Below the pieces are notes generated by a model. It had not been told where the DNA came from. It did no database searches and saw only the letters and a list, made by a program, of their open reading frames with translations. Below are positions 45,196 to 53,417 of a stretch of 64,000 nucleotides of DNA, piece after piece. Origin of the DNA: Prevotella sp. (GTDB lineage Bacteria > Bacteroidota > Bacteroidia > Bacteroidales > Bacteroidaceae); contig JAFPVC010000061.1 in NCBI GenBank assembly GCA_017413085.1, positions 124,001 through 188,000 of the forward strand, given 5' to 3'. The translations under genes and the position numbers were made by a program. Positions within the stretch are counted from its first letter, which is position 1. Every line of letters begins with the position of its first letter.

Positions 45196-45702
45196 ATGAA
45201 GAAACTATTTCTTATTACAGCAATGTTTTTCGCTTGCTGCACCACGATGATGGCGCAGCAAGCGAAAATCGGTTATTTCTCTTACAAAGCCGTGCTTGAG
45301 GGTATGACCGATTATGTTACGGCAATGCTTGGCGTGGAAGAACTGCGTAAGCAGTATGACGACGAGGTGAAGAATGCCGAGAATGAGTTCAATGAGAAAT
45401 ATGAGCTCTTCCTTGACCAGCAGAACATGCTTGATGATGCAATCCGCCAAAAGCGTCAGGCTGACCTGCAGAACCTTCTAGACCGTAATATGCAGTTCCG
45501 CAAGGAGGCTGACCGTTTGCTCAAGCAGGCAGAGCAGGATGCCATAGCGCCTGTTAAGCAGCAGCTGAACAAGGCTATACAGAGCGTTGGCTACTCTGGT
45601 GCATACCTTATGATTGTCAATACAGACAGCGAGGCATGTCCCTATATCGATGCCTCAAGAGCTGAAGACGTAACATCAAAAATAAAAAGTTATCTGAAAT
45701 AA
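45196..45702 (+). CDS. OmpH/Skp family periplasmic chaperone, copy 3
   Basis: This 168-residue protein has a signal peptide (MKKLFLITAMFFACCTTMMA-Q), then AKIGYFSYKAVLEGMTDYVT, a coiled coil (about 50-120) and the closing KAIQSVGYSGAYLMIVNTDS of the OmpH fold. It begins 4 bp after copy 2 and ends 2 bp before murI, so all are coupled. Its sequence has diverged clearly from copies 1 and 2, which suggests different clients or an assembled hetero-oligomer rather than recent duplication. Confidence 0.88.
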   Translation: MKKLFLITAMFFACCTTMMAQQAKIGYFSYKAVLEGMTDYVTAMLGVEELRKQYDDEVKNAENEFNEKYELFLDQQNMLDDAIRQKRQADLQNLLDRNMQFRKEADRLLKQAEQDAIAPVKQQLNKAIQSVGYSGAYLMIVNTDSEACPYIDASRAEDVTSKIKSYLK

Positions 45703-45704
45703 TA

Positions 45705-46520
45705 GTGTCACCAATAGGCGTTTTTGATTCCGGCTATGGTGGACTGACCATCTTGCAGCAGTTGCGCAAGAGTCTGCCCGAGCGTGACTTCATATATCTT
45801 GGCGACAATGCGCGTGCCCCATACGGCTCGCGCAGTTTCGATGTGGTATATGAGTTTACGCGCCAAGCCGTAGTGCGTCTGTTTGATATGGGTTGCAATC
45901 TCATCATATTGGGTTGCAACACCGCTTCGGCGAAAGCACTGCGCACCATACAGCAGAACGACCTGCCACTCATCGACCACACAAAGCGAGTGCTCGGAGT
46001 GATACGGCCTACCGTGGAGATTATCGGCAACCTGACAAAGAGCCGACACGTAGGTGTTGTGGCCACCGAAGGCACCGTACGTTCAGAGAGTTATGAGTTG
46101 GAGATAGCCAAACTGCATCCCGACATTAAGGTTACGGGACAGGCATGTCCACTGTGGGCAGCCATCGTGGAAGCAGGAGAGGCCGACAGCGAAGGGGCAG
46201 AGTATTTCGTGCGAAAGCGCATCCGCCAGTTGTTGGAGCGCGACCCACTAATCGATGCCATCATCCTCGGCTGCACCCACTATCCTCTTCTTATGAATGC
46301 CCTGCGCAAGGCTGTACCCGATGGAATAAGGATAGTCTCACAAGGCGAATACGTTGCCGCCTCATTGGTAGATTACCTCCGCCGCCATCCCGAGATGGAC
46401 GCCCGTTGTACACGCGGTGCTACCATGCGCTACTATACCACAGAGCATCCCGACCGTTTCAAAGAATGTGCCCGTATCTTCTTGCATGAAGATGTTACGG
46501 TAGAACATATAGACTTATAA
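45705..46520 (+). CDS. murI: Glutamate racemase
   Basis: This 271-residue enzyme supplies D-glutamate for peptidoglycan. PIGVFDSGYGGLTILQQL is the usual start; the frame begins at a GTG (45705) directly behind the preceding TAA. The two catalytic cysteines are C71 in LGCNTASAK and C190 in LGCTHYPLL, and LGDNARAPYGSRS is conserved. It closes the envelope-biogenesis operon, followed by a hairpin terminator. Confidence 0.96.
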   Translation: MSPIGVFDSGYGGLTILQQLRKSLPERDFIYLGDNARAPYGSRSFDVVYEFTRQAVVRLFDMGCNLIILGCNTASAKALRTIQQNDLPLIDHTKRVLGVIRPTVEIIGNLTKSRHVGVVATEGTVRSESYELEIAKLHPDIKVTGQACPLWAAIVEAGEADSEGAEYFVRKRIRQLLERDPLIDAIILGCTHYPLLMNALRKAVPDGIRIVSQGEYVAASLVDYLRRHPEMDARCTRGATMRYYTTEHPDRFKECARIFLHEDVTVEHIDL

Positions 46521-46527
46521 CAGAAAT

Positions 46528-46580
46528 AATAATATGTGCGTACACAGACAGCATGGTCTGAGTACGCACATATTATTTTT
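46528..46580. terminator. Bidirectional terminator between murI and the alpha/beta hydrolase gene
   Basis: A 16-bp perfect stem (46528-46543 with 46562-46577; core GTGCGTAC/GTACGCAC) has an inner CAGAC/GTCTG stem and a T-run on the plus side and A-rich sequence on the other. Confidence 0.85.
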
Positions 46581-46622
46581 ACCTATATATCTTATTTCCA
46601 AGCGAGATTAATCTCCGCTACC

Positions 46623-47831
46623 CTACAACTCCCTGTCGAAGAACCTGCGAACCTCTTCCTGCATCTGTCGGTTGAAGAAATGTTTCTCATCCCATATCTT
46701 GGTAACAAGTTTACTATCGGCACGCTGAGAGTGCCACACCTCACGCATACGCCAATAAGCATTTTCCACGCCCTCTACAGGAAACAATTTGTCACGCTCT
46801 CCATTGAAGAAGAGCGAGGGTTTCGGACATGCCATTGCCGCCACGTCGGCATAGTCCATCAGGTTGCGTATGCCAGGCACAAGCATAGAATATGCCGACC
46901 CGCCCTTGTTTTGGTTGTTGCTCAGCGACATAAGGTGTTCGGTGTCATTCATCCAGCATATAGATGCACTCGCCTTTACCACGTCGGTCAAGGCTGCCGT
47001 CATCCAAGAGCGATAGGCTCCCATTGAGAAACCCAGACAGCCTATCCTTTCCTTGTCGACCATTGGCAGGCTGGCAAGAAACTCAGCCGAGCGGATGTCG
47101 TCCCACGTTATCCATGCTCCCCACGACGTGCCCATCTGAAGCATGTTGGCCGAAAGAGCCTGCTGTGAGTCATAGCGCACACCCTCCATGCGTCCGCGGT
47201 CGCCCCAAAACAAAGCATCGGTACAAAGCACCACATAACCCGCCTTGGCCAGTTCATCGCCCACATACAGACTGTCGTAGCATCGCTGCGACCAGTCGTC
47301 GGCATCGGCCATGATGAGCGAATCAACGCCGAAAGGCTTTATCATCTTCTCCTTGCCGATGGAGAAATGTGCCCCATGATCGTGAAACAAGAGAACGGCA
47401 GGACTGCCACCTCCCGCAGAAGGACTGGAGAGGGGGTTCAACAGATATGCCAGAACCCGTTCCCACTTGTTCACGTTGAAGCGTATCTTCAAGGCATCGT
47501 AGCCTTCGCGATGTTCCGTGTCGATAACCTCATAGTTATAGTCCTGTGGAGCCGGCGGAGCCATCTGCATGGTCTTCATCACCTCTTCGCGTGCGGCCGT
47601 GCGCCATTTATCAAACGGCATGGTACGTTGCTTGGACTGCCACGCCCACGGCCAGGTCAACTGGCTTTTCAGTTGCTGAAAGAATAAAGGCATGTCACGC
47701 TGCGTGCCATAATCCATACCTGGCAGACGCTCGGGCTGTGGCGGCACGGTGACATTGCCGGCTGCCTTGTTGGTCTGGGCAGCGGCTACTGCTGAAACTG
47801 CCAGCAGTAGTGTAATGAGGAACTGCTTCAC
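46623..47831 (-). CDS. Exported alpha/beta hydrolase family protein
   Basis: This 402-residue protein has a signal peptide (MKQFLITLLLAVSAVAAA-Q). In the alpha/beta hydrolase fold PAVLLFHDHGAHFSIGKEK is the oxyanion-side strand, GCLGFSMGAYRSW the nucleophile elbow (G-F-S-M-G), and PSLFFNGERDKLFP with a later DEKHFF supply acid and histidine. It resembles the abhydrolase_7/acetyl-esterase group in Bacteroidota, which acts on esters of plant glycans or small molecules. The codons for NPLSSPSAGGGSPA look like an inserted low-complexity stretch before the first core strand. Confidence 0.82.
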   Translation of the reverse strand: MKQFLITLLLAVSAVAAAQTNKAAGNVTVPPQPERLPGMDYGTQRDMPLFFQQLKSQLTWPWAWQSKQRTMPFDKWRTAAREEVMKTMQMAPPAPQDYNYEVIDTEHREGYDALKIRFNVNKWERVLAYLLNPLSSPSAGGGSPAVLLFHDHGAHFSIGKEKMIKPFGVDSLIMADADDWSQRCYDSLYVGDELAKAGYVVLCTDALFWGDRGRMEGVRYDSQQALSANMLQMGTSWGAWITWDDIRSAEFLASLPMVDKERIGCLGFSMGAYRSWMTAALTDVVKASASICWMNDTEHLMSLSNNQNKGGSAYSMLVPGIRNLMDYADVAAMACPKPSLFFNGERDKLFPVEGVENAYWRMREVWHSQRADSKLVTKIWDEKHFFNRQMQEEVRRFFDREL

Positions 47832-47838
47832 GACCCTA

Positions 47839-48618
47839 TTATTTCAATCCGGCTTTCAGGCTGCGTATTACCGCAGAGTTGAAGCCAGCATGGTCAAGTT
47901 CGTTGAGTCCCTTTATGGTCACGCCGCCTGGTGTCGTAACCTTGTCGATGGCTTCCTCTGGATGCCATCCAGTCTCCTTCAGCAGTGACACTGCACCCTG
48001 CATGGTCTGCAGTGCAATCTGCTTTGCCTGCTGTGGGTAGAAGCCCATCTCGCATCCGCCTTCCATCTGCGCACGGATATAGCGCATTACGTAAGCTATG
48101 CCGCACGATGCCATCATCATGCCGGGGCCTACGAGGTTCTCGGCAACTACAAGCGTATCACCGCAAAGGTCGTAGAGAGCCTTTACCTGTGCGAGAGAGT
48201 CATCGGTAGTATCCTTGCCCTTGGCTATGAAGCTCATGCTTGCGCCGAATTCGGCAGCAATGTTTGGTATTACATAGCAATACTGGCCGACAGTGCCGAG
48301 CTGGTCTGCAACCTTGTCGGTGGTGAAGTTTGCCGCATCAGACACTACAATCTGCTTGCTCAGGTCAAGTGCCGGCTTTATCTCCTCCAGCACCACAGGC
48401 ATGAGCCAAGGCTTAACCACAACGACCACGATGTCAGCATCCTTTACGGCAGCCACGTTGTCTGTGGTTGTGATGATTGTAGAATACTTTTCCTTGAACG
48501 AAGCCAGCAGAGCCTCGTTCTTGTCGGAGATTGTCAACTGCGAGAGCTTGCCGCTCTTCGCCCATCCGTGTATGAGTGCGCCGCCCATATTGCCGGCGCC
48601 GATAACTGAAACTTTCAT
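47839..48618 (-). CDS. proC: Pyrroline-5-carboxylate reductase
   Basis: This 259-residue cytoplasmic enzyme makes the last step of proline synthesis. MKVSVIGAGNMGGALIHGW is the Rossmann glycine loop. VVVVVKPWLMPVVLEEI and a VIPNIAAEFGASMSFI segment (P-N-x-x-x motif) follow, and AIDKVTTPGGVTIKGLNEL is the highly conserved substrate loop with its TTPGG. A TAATTTTG box at 48653-48660 (minus) is a likely -7 element. Spacing to the downstream hydrolase gene is 7 bp. Confidence 0.95.
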   Translation of the reverse strand: MKVSVIGAGNMGGALIHGWAKSGKLSQLTISDKNEALLASFKEKYSTIITTTDNVAAVKDADIVVVVVKPWLMPVVLEEIKPALDLSKQIVVSDAANFTTDKVADQLGTVGQYCYVIPNIAAEFGASMSFIAKGKDTTDDSLAQVKALYDLCGDTLVVAENLVGPGMMMASCGIAYVMRYIRAQMEGGCEMGFYPQQAKQIALQTMQGAVSLLKETGWHPEEAIDKVTTPGGVTIKGLNELDHAGFNSAVIRSLKAGLK

Positions 48619-48704
48619 ATATTTGTGTGTGATTAATTACTTTTTCAAGATGCAAAATTACTAAAAAAAAACAAGAATATCTTATTCAGATGAAAAAAAC
48701 TGCA

Positions 48705-48739
48705 TTTTTTTGTCGTTAGGCGGAATTAGATTAACTTTG
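48705..48739 (+). promoter_or_regulatory. Orphan consensus promoter pointing into the recQ 3' end
   Basis: TTTG (48709-48712) and TAACTTTG (48732-48739) are exactly 19 bp apart on the plus strand. The only downstream sequence for 2 kb is the antisense strand of recQ. Confidence 0.45.
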
Positions 48740-48777
48740 TTAATCGTCAGCTTTGCCGTTTTGAGGATACTAAATAT

Positions 48778-50733
48778 TTATTCAATCTGAAGCATTCTAA
48801 TCTTTTCTTCTATTTCCTTCTTTAATGCTTCTATTTTCTTCAATTCTTCTTCATATTCCTTGAGTTTCTTATTTTTCTCTTCTACTCTATTCTCTATTGG
48901 AAATGGTATTTCTTCGTTTTCTTCCACATACTCTTTTATCACCTTGATGAAGATTTCACCGTAGGTCTTGGCTTTGTGTTCGCCAATGCCGAAGATGGTG
49001 CCCAGTGCTGCTATTGATGTGGGACGCTTTGCAGCGAGGTCATGTAACGTACGGTCAGACATTATTATATACGCAGGCTTCTTTGCTTCGTCTGCAAGGC
49101 TGCGGCGCAACTCGCGCAACCGCTGGAACAGATTCGGGTCTTCGTCTGGCAGAATATCGGGGATTATTGGTTTCAGTGCTTTTTCCTTCTTTTTCCTTCC
49201 TTTTACGCTAAAGTCCTCTCGCACGATGACTGCCAGCTGCACCTGTCGTGTACCTTGCAGCACCTCACGGCCCAGCGGCGTGATATGCAGGTGGTTGTTT
49301 TCGTTGTAGGCAATCTCTATAAACCCCATCTGGAGCATCTGCAGCATGTAGTCGTGCCAGTCGCGGGCTGTTACGTCGCGCCCTGCACCGTAGGTCTTCA
49401 TTTTATCGTAGCCACCCTGCACCACTTCATGCGTGGGCATAGCCCGCAAAATGTCTATGGTAACGGTGAAACCAATGCTTTCATTTGCACGTGCTACTGC
49501 CGACAGGGCTTTCTGCACGAGTATGGTGCCGTCGAACATCTGCGGCGGCGTATGGCATACGTCACAGTTACCGCATTGGCAGTCGGTGGTCTCGCCGAAA
49601 TAATTCAGCAGTATGCGACGGCGGCATACGCTGGCTTCGGCATATTCCTGCATGCGTTGAAGTTTCTCAAGGTTAGTGTCACGCTGACCGCTTTCGTCAG
49701 CGAATTTGCGCAAAGTGATTATGTCCTGCAGGTTGTAGAACAGTGTCGTTTCCGTGGGCAATCCATCACGCCCGCCACGTCCTATCTCCTGATAGAAACT
49801 CTCAATGCTCTTTGGCAGGTTGTAGTGTATAACGAAACGTATGTTACTTTTATCAATACCCATTCCAAAAGCTACGGTGGCGCATATCACGTCTATGCGG
49901 TCGTTAATGAACTCCTCCTGCACGTGGTTGCGCTCCTCTGCTGTCATGCCTGCATGATATACGTCTGCCGATATTTTGTATGACCGCAGTTTGTCTGCAA
50001 GTTTCTCAGTATTTTTCCTTGACGTGCAATATATGATTCCGTTTTCTCCCTGATGTCGGTTGATGATGCTGAGTATTGTGCGCAATTTTTCTTTTGCAGC
50101 ATATCCGCGCTTCACGTCAAGACTGAGGTTTGGGCGATCGAACGAACTTACGAACAAACGTGGTTCCTTCATGTGCAGCTGTTCCAGTATGTCCTGCCTA
50201 GTCACTTTGTCGGCCGTGGCCGTCAGTGCCATCACAGGCACGCCTGGAAACTGTTCATGCAACGTACCGAGTTGCGTGTATTCTGGTCGGAAATCATGTC
50301 CCCACTGCGAAATGCAGTGTGCCTCGTCTATGGCTATCAGTGATACGTGAACGCATGCTCTCAGCCATTCAAGGTCTGTCACCAGTCGTTCTGGCGACAA
50401 GTAAAGTACTTTTACATCCCCCGCACAGCACCGCTCGCGTATTATGCGGTTCACGCGTTCCTCGTTGCCACTGTTAAGTGCTTCTGCCGCAATACCGTTG
50501 GAACGGAGAGTGTCAACCTGATCTTTCATCAGCGATATCAGTGGAGACACCACTACTGCCACTCCATCCATCAGCAATGCAGGAATCTGGTAGCACAGCG
50601 ACTTGCCGCCACCCGTGGGCATCAGTACCAGAGCATCGCCTCCCTGGCATACGTGGTTTATTATTTCCTCCTGCAATGGGCGGAAAGAATCATAACCATA
50701 ATATTGTTTCAGTATCTGCAGTGGGCTTTGCAT
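48778..50733 (-). CDS. recQ: ATP-dependent DNA helicase RecQ
   Basis: The product is 651 residues from M at 50733 (MQSPLQILKQYYGYDSFRPL). An ATG at 50805 would add 24 residues not typical of RecQ. Superfamily 2 motifs are ALVLMPTGGGKSLCYQIPAL (Walker A), AIDEAHCISQWGHDFRP (DEAH and the aromatic loop) and QEIGRGGRDGLPTE (motif VI). The RQC zinc cysteines are in CRRRILLNYFGE, CQCGNCDVC, and an HRDC domain lies near 555-610. A lysine- and glutamate-rich coiled coil ends the protein. It acts in recombination and repair. Confidence 0.95.
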   Translation of the reverse strand: MQSPLQILKQYYGYDSFRPLQEEIINHVCQGGDALVLMPTGGGKSLCYQIPALLMDGVAVVVSPLISLMKDQVDTLRSNGIAAEALNSGNEERVNRIIRERCCAGDVKVLYLSPERLVTDLEWLRACVHVSLIAIDEAHCISQWGHDFRPEYTQLGTLHEQFPGVPVMALTATADKVTRQDILEQLHMKEPRLFVSSFDRPNLSLDVKRGYAAKEKLRTILSIINRHQGENGIIYCTSRKNTEKLADKLRSYKISADVYHAGMTAEERNHVQEEFINDRIDVICATVAFGMGIDKSNIRFVIHYNLPKSIESFYQEIGRGGRDGLPTETTLFYNLQDIITLRKFADESGQRDTNLEKLQRMQEYAEASVCRRRILLNYFGETTDCQCGNCDVCHTPPQMFDGTILVQKALSAVARANESIGFTVTIDILRAMPTHEVVQGGYDKMKTYGAGRDVTARDWHDYMLQMLQMGFIEIAYNENNHLHITPLGREVLQGTRQVQLAVIVREDFSVKGRKKKEKALKPIIPDILPDEDPNLFQRLRELRRSLADEAKKPAYIIMSDRTLHDLAAKRPTSIAALGTIFGIGEHKAKTYGEIFIKVIKEYVEENEEIPFPIENRVEEKNKKLKEYEEELKKIEALKKEIEEKIRMLQIE

Positions 50734-50859
50734 AGTATGTGGTACGAGAAAACTATTTTCTATCTTGATTGTCCTTGTTGTCCTTAAGTGAAATAGCGTC
50801 TGCATCGTTGTTCCCTATCGGCTTGATATAGTCAGATGCCCGTTCATTCGATATATCTA

Positions 50860-50890
50860 CAAATTTACGAATAAAATCTGAAACGACAAA
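50860..50890 (-). promoter_or_regulatory. recQ promoter with GTTTCAGA spacer motif
   Basis: Minus-strand TAAATTTG (50860-50867) and TTTG (50887-50890), 19 bp apart. The -33 element is followed by CGTTTCAGA, as in the promoters at 56104, 58836 and 62906. Confidence 0.65.
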
Positions 50891-50930
50891 ATAATAATTG
50901 AAGAATTGAGAATGTATTGCAGGCAGAATT

Positions 50931-51443
50931 TTATTCCACAGACTTTACTTTCACCATTCTGTGAAGGACGTATATCAGATTGGCGGCAACGCCGACGATT
51001 CCTACTGCCATGCCAACAATGACACACGTATTCATTTGCATGGACTGGCAGGACTGTTTTATTAAGTAGATGCTCGGCGGCAGCGTTATGATGCTGGTGA
51101 TGAGCGCAGGAATGTAACTTCTGATGACGGTAGCCTGCACGAGATGCACAACAAGGTGGATGGCGAAACCAACAAACACACCGAGCCACAGTCCATCAAC
51201 GAAACTGTTGACGGTGACATCAGCCAACAGGCAGACGACTGTGAGCAGGACAAATTCCTCATATACGGCGGCTGCGAAGCGTGCCGTGCTGACATTCCTC
51301 ATCGGTGCAAGCATACGCCTTGCTATAGGATAGCGTGCCGCTATGTCTTCATAACGTGAAGACACCCATTTCTCCATTCCGATGATTTCCTCCATGTCGT
51401 GAAACATGAAGAGAACCGGTAACATCCATATATACTTATCCAT
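50931..51443 (-). CDS. HXXEE domain membrane protein
   Basis: This is a 170-residue polytopic protein. MDKYIWMLPVLFMFHDMEEI contains the defining H-x-x-E-E (HDMEE), followed by four or five hydrophobic segments. A second histidine pair lies in AIHLVVHLVQ. The family has unknown function; the conserved acidic and histidine residues suggest a metal-dependent membrane enzyme. It overlaps the radical SAM gene by 8 bp, so it belongs to that operon. Confidence 0.85.
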   Translation of the reverse strand: MDKYIWMLPVLFMFHDMEEIIGMEKWVSSRYEDIAARYPIARRMLAPMRNVSTARFAAAVYEEFVLLTVVCLLADVTVNSFVDGLWLGVFVGFAIHLVVHLVQATVIRSYIPALITSIITLPPSIYLIKQSCQSMQMNTCVIVGMAVGIVGVAANLIYVLHRMVKVKSVE

Positions 51444-52503
51444 TATTCATTCTGTTATAATTGCATAGCATGAGATTACCGTCGTCATCACGCAGGTGCA
51501 TTCCGTTTCCCTCGCAATAGCGCCACATGTCACATTCCTTACATTCACCTGTTTTCATCCATGAATGGTCGCGGTACAGCTGGAACCTGTTCTTCCATAC
51601 GTCAGTGAACTTGTCCGTGTAAATGTTTCCCTGATGATATTTCGAGCGGATGCTCAGACAACCGGAGATGGAGCCGTCGCTCAGAATGGATGCTGCATTA
51701 GTTCCCGCTATGCACAGGAACTGATGATTGCGAACTTCATTCTCGTATTCACCAAGAAAGCCCTCGCAACTGTAACTTAGGTCTATCTTTCCTTCCCGCC
51801 GTGTCTCAACTATAAAATCCATTACCTGACGTATCTGGCTGTCTTCAAGGGTTAGTTCCGGATTATCCTTCGCCCTGCCCATCGGCACAATCGTAAACAC
51901 CCGCCATTCCCTAACACCAATGCCGTAAAGGAAATCCTTGAACTCCGCAAGGGTAGCGATGTTGCGTCTGTTCACACATGTTATGACATCCCATTTGATA
52001 TTGCTTTTGACCAAGGCCTTTATTGCGTTTACGGCATGAAGGAAACTGTGGTCGTTGCCACGCATCCAGTTATGGTCTTCTTCAAATCCGTCAAGACTTA
52101 TGGCAATAGTCCTCAGTCCGGCGGCAGTCAATTCCGAAAGTTTCTCCTCAGACAACAACATCCCGTTGCTGACCATTCCCCATGAAAAACCTTTTTCCGT
52201 AATTTTTCTTCCGCAGGAAACCAAATCTTTACGCACCAATGGCTCACCGCCAGTCGTGATTACCAACACATTGCGGGGGTTCATTACACTGCTGATGTCG
52301 TCCAATACCTTCTCAAAATCCTCAAAAGGCATGTCGGGAGCAATGTCGTCCACCTTACAGTCGCTGCCACAGTGCAGACATTTGAGATTGCACCTCAGAG
52401 TACATTCCCAAAACAGTTGCATCAGTTGGCGACTATTCTTTCTTGCGTTGTTGATTCTCCTGTTTCTCTCTAATTGAATCAACTTTCTGAGCCCCACTGT
52501 CAT
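51436..52503 (-). CDS. Radical SAM/SPASM domain protein
   Basis: The product is 355 residues from M at 52503 (MTVGLRKLIQLERNRRINNA); M at 52422 is the alternative that avoids overlapping the YGPP gene. The radical SAM cluster motif is C-NLK-C-LH-C in WECTLRCNLKCLHCGSDC, with VITTGGEPLVRKDL and ISLDGFEEDHNWMRG downstream. The SPASM domain for extra Fe-S clusters has CIAGTNAASILSDGSISGC and ECKECDMWRYCEGN. It resembles the TIGR04133-type enzymes that, from memory, pair with a lipoprotein in Bacteroidales. It is predicted to modify a peptide or protein; the adjacent YGPP protein is the nearest candidate. Confidence 0.85.
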   Translation of the reverse strand: MTVGLRKLIQLERNRRINNARKNSRQLMQLFWECTLRCNLKCLHCGSDCKVDDIAPDMPFEDFEKVLDDISSVMNPRNVLVITTGGEPLVRKDLVSCGRKITEKGFSWGMVSNGMLLSEEKLSELTAAGLRTIAISLDGFEEDHNWMRGNDHSFLHAVNAIKALVKSNIKWDVITCVNRRNIATLAEFKDFLYGIGVREWRVFTIVPMGRAKDNPELTLEDSQIRQVMDFIVETRREGKIDLSYSCEGFLGEYENEVRNHQFLCIAGTNAASILSDGSISGCLSIRSKYHQGNIYTDKFTDVWKNRFQLYRDHSWMKTGECKECDMWRYCEGNGMHLRDDDGNLMLCNYNRMNNG

Positions 52504-52699
52504 TTTCTTCCGAATTTTGTTCAAACATAGATGGCGGACCATAGATACAACGAATTTCCTCCTCCTCCTGTGGCGGGCCATACAGACGTGGAGCCCTTGC
52601 AGGATCTATCACTTTCCACAAAGTCCAAGCGCCAACTGTTGTTATCGCTCCGACAATAACAGCTATTACGAGATATATTTTCTTTGTTATGCGTTTCAT
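52433..52699 (-). CDS. Small membrane-anchored YGPP-motif protein next to the radical SAM gene
   Basis: The product is 88 residues from M at 52699 (MKRITKKIYLVIAVIVGAIT); M at 52720 adds seven. One N-terminal membrane helix is followed by a short domain with two similar motifs, RLYGPPQEEEE and RCIYGPPSMFE, and a charged, glutamine-rich tail. It overlaps the radical SAM gene by about 70 bp and lies 29 bp after a lipoprotein gene. Repeated YGPP units next to a SPASM enzyme suggest a modification substrate, but this is inference. I do not recognise a named family with certainty. Confidence 0.65.
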   Translation of the reverse strand: MKRITKKIYLVIAVIVGAITTVGAWTLWKVIDPARAPRLYGPPQEEEEIRCIYGPPSMFEQNSEENDSGAQKVDSIREKQENQQRKKE

Positions 52700-52728
52700 A
52701 CCTTTATTATTTACAGACACAAGACATA

Positions 52729-53331
52729 TCAGTTTCCCTTCACATATTCATCCATCTCCTGCAAGAGACTGTTGAAATTGTTTATGCGCCAGCTGTCATC
52801 CTCGTAGCGCATGGAGAGTTTAAGCGGTGTCACAGTCCCATAGTTGTGCAGTTCAAGGGTTACTGTTGCCACGCCCTTCTCTGCATCAATGCTTGCAACC
52901 TTGACTTTCTTTATTTTCAAATCGCCGTCATCCTGCGACATGCTCCAATAGTCGAAGTCAAAGAATCCCACTTCATCCTCCGACTCTGCATCCTTGTCAT
53001 GCACTGCCTTCAATGCCTTGCGCCAAGCGTTTGTAGTGTAATTCTGTTCGAGTTTGGCGAAATCAGCAGACGTCTTTCTTTTTTTCACGGCTGCGTATAT
53101 CTCCTTTACGCGTTCCACTATCTCTTCCTCCTGATTGACTTCGGCTTCCTCGTCAGCCTGCGCCTCGTCTGTTGCGGCAGCGGTTTTCATATTTGCAGCA
53201 GAGTCAGCAGACACGATGGAGTCGCTTCCAGCCGCCGCACTGTCGGTCTTGCCGCCACATGAAGAGAGCAACACGCATACACAAACTGCAAATGCCAATG
53301 GCAAAAAATGTCTCTTATCTGTAATATTCAT
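52729..53331 (-). CDS. Lipoprotein, DUF3828-like
   Basis: This 200-residue protein has a lipobox AVCVCVLLSSC, then a low-complexity acidic and alanine-rich linker (about 28-72). A C-terminal alpha/beta domain ends with VATVTLELHNYG, LKLSMRYEDDSWRINNF, a pattern seen in DUF3828/NTF2-like lipoproteins. It is the first gene of the operon that continues with the YGPP protein, radical SAM enzyme and HXXEE protein. Its part in that system is unknown. It may be the lipoprotein partner expected for such radical SAM enzymes. Confidence 0.65.
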   Translation of the reverse strand: MNITDKRHFLPLAFAVCVCVLLSSCGGKTDSAAAGSDSIVSADSAANMKTAAATDEAQADEEAEVNQEEEIVERVKEIYAAVKKRKTSADFAKLEQNYTTNAWRKALKAVHDKDAESEDEVGFFDFDYWSMSQDDGDLKIKKVKVASIDAEKGVATVTLELHNYGTVTPLKLSMRYEDDSWRINNFNSLLQEMDEYVKGN

Positions 53332-53361
53332 GATAATGTTTTGTTTTGGTTGGTAATATTA

Positions 53362-53397
53362 ACTTCAACTCTTCAATTTTTCAACTCTTCAATTTTC
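53362..53397. repeat. TTCAACTC/TTCAATTTT low-complexity tandem array
   Basis: Four imperfect units lie between the BspA-like gene end and the lipoprotein gene start, of the same family as the arrays at 22005, 24791 and 40501. Confidence 0.8.
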
Positions 53398-53417
53398 ACT
53401 TTGAGCGAAGCAACGCC

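Noticed and set aside
47400-47440. Inserted low-complexity stretch (SSPSAGGG) in the alpha/beta hydrolase gene as a mobile element
   Set aside because: It is too short, in frame and without flanking repeats; an ordinary loop insertion explains it.
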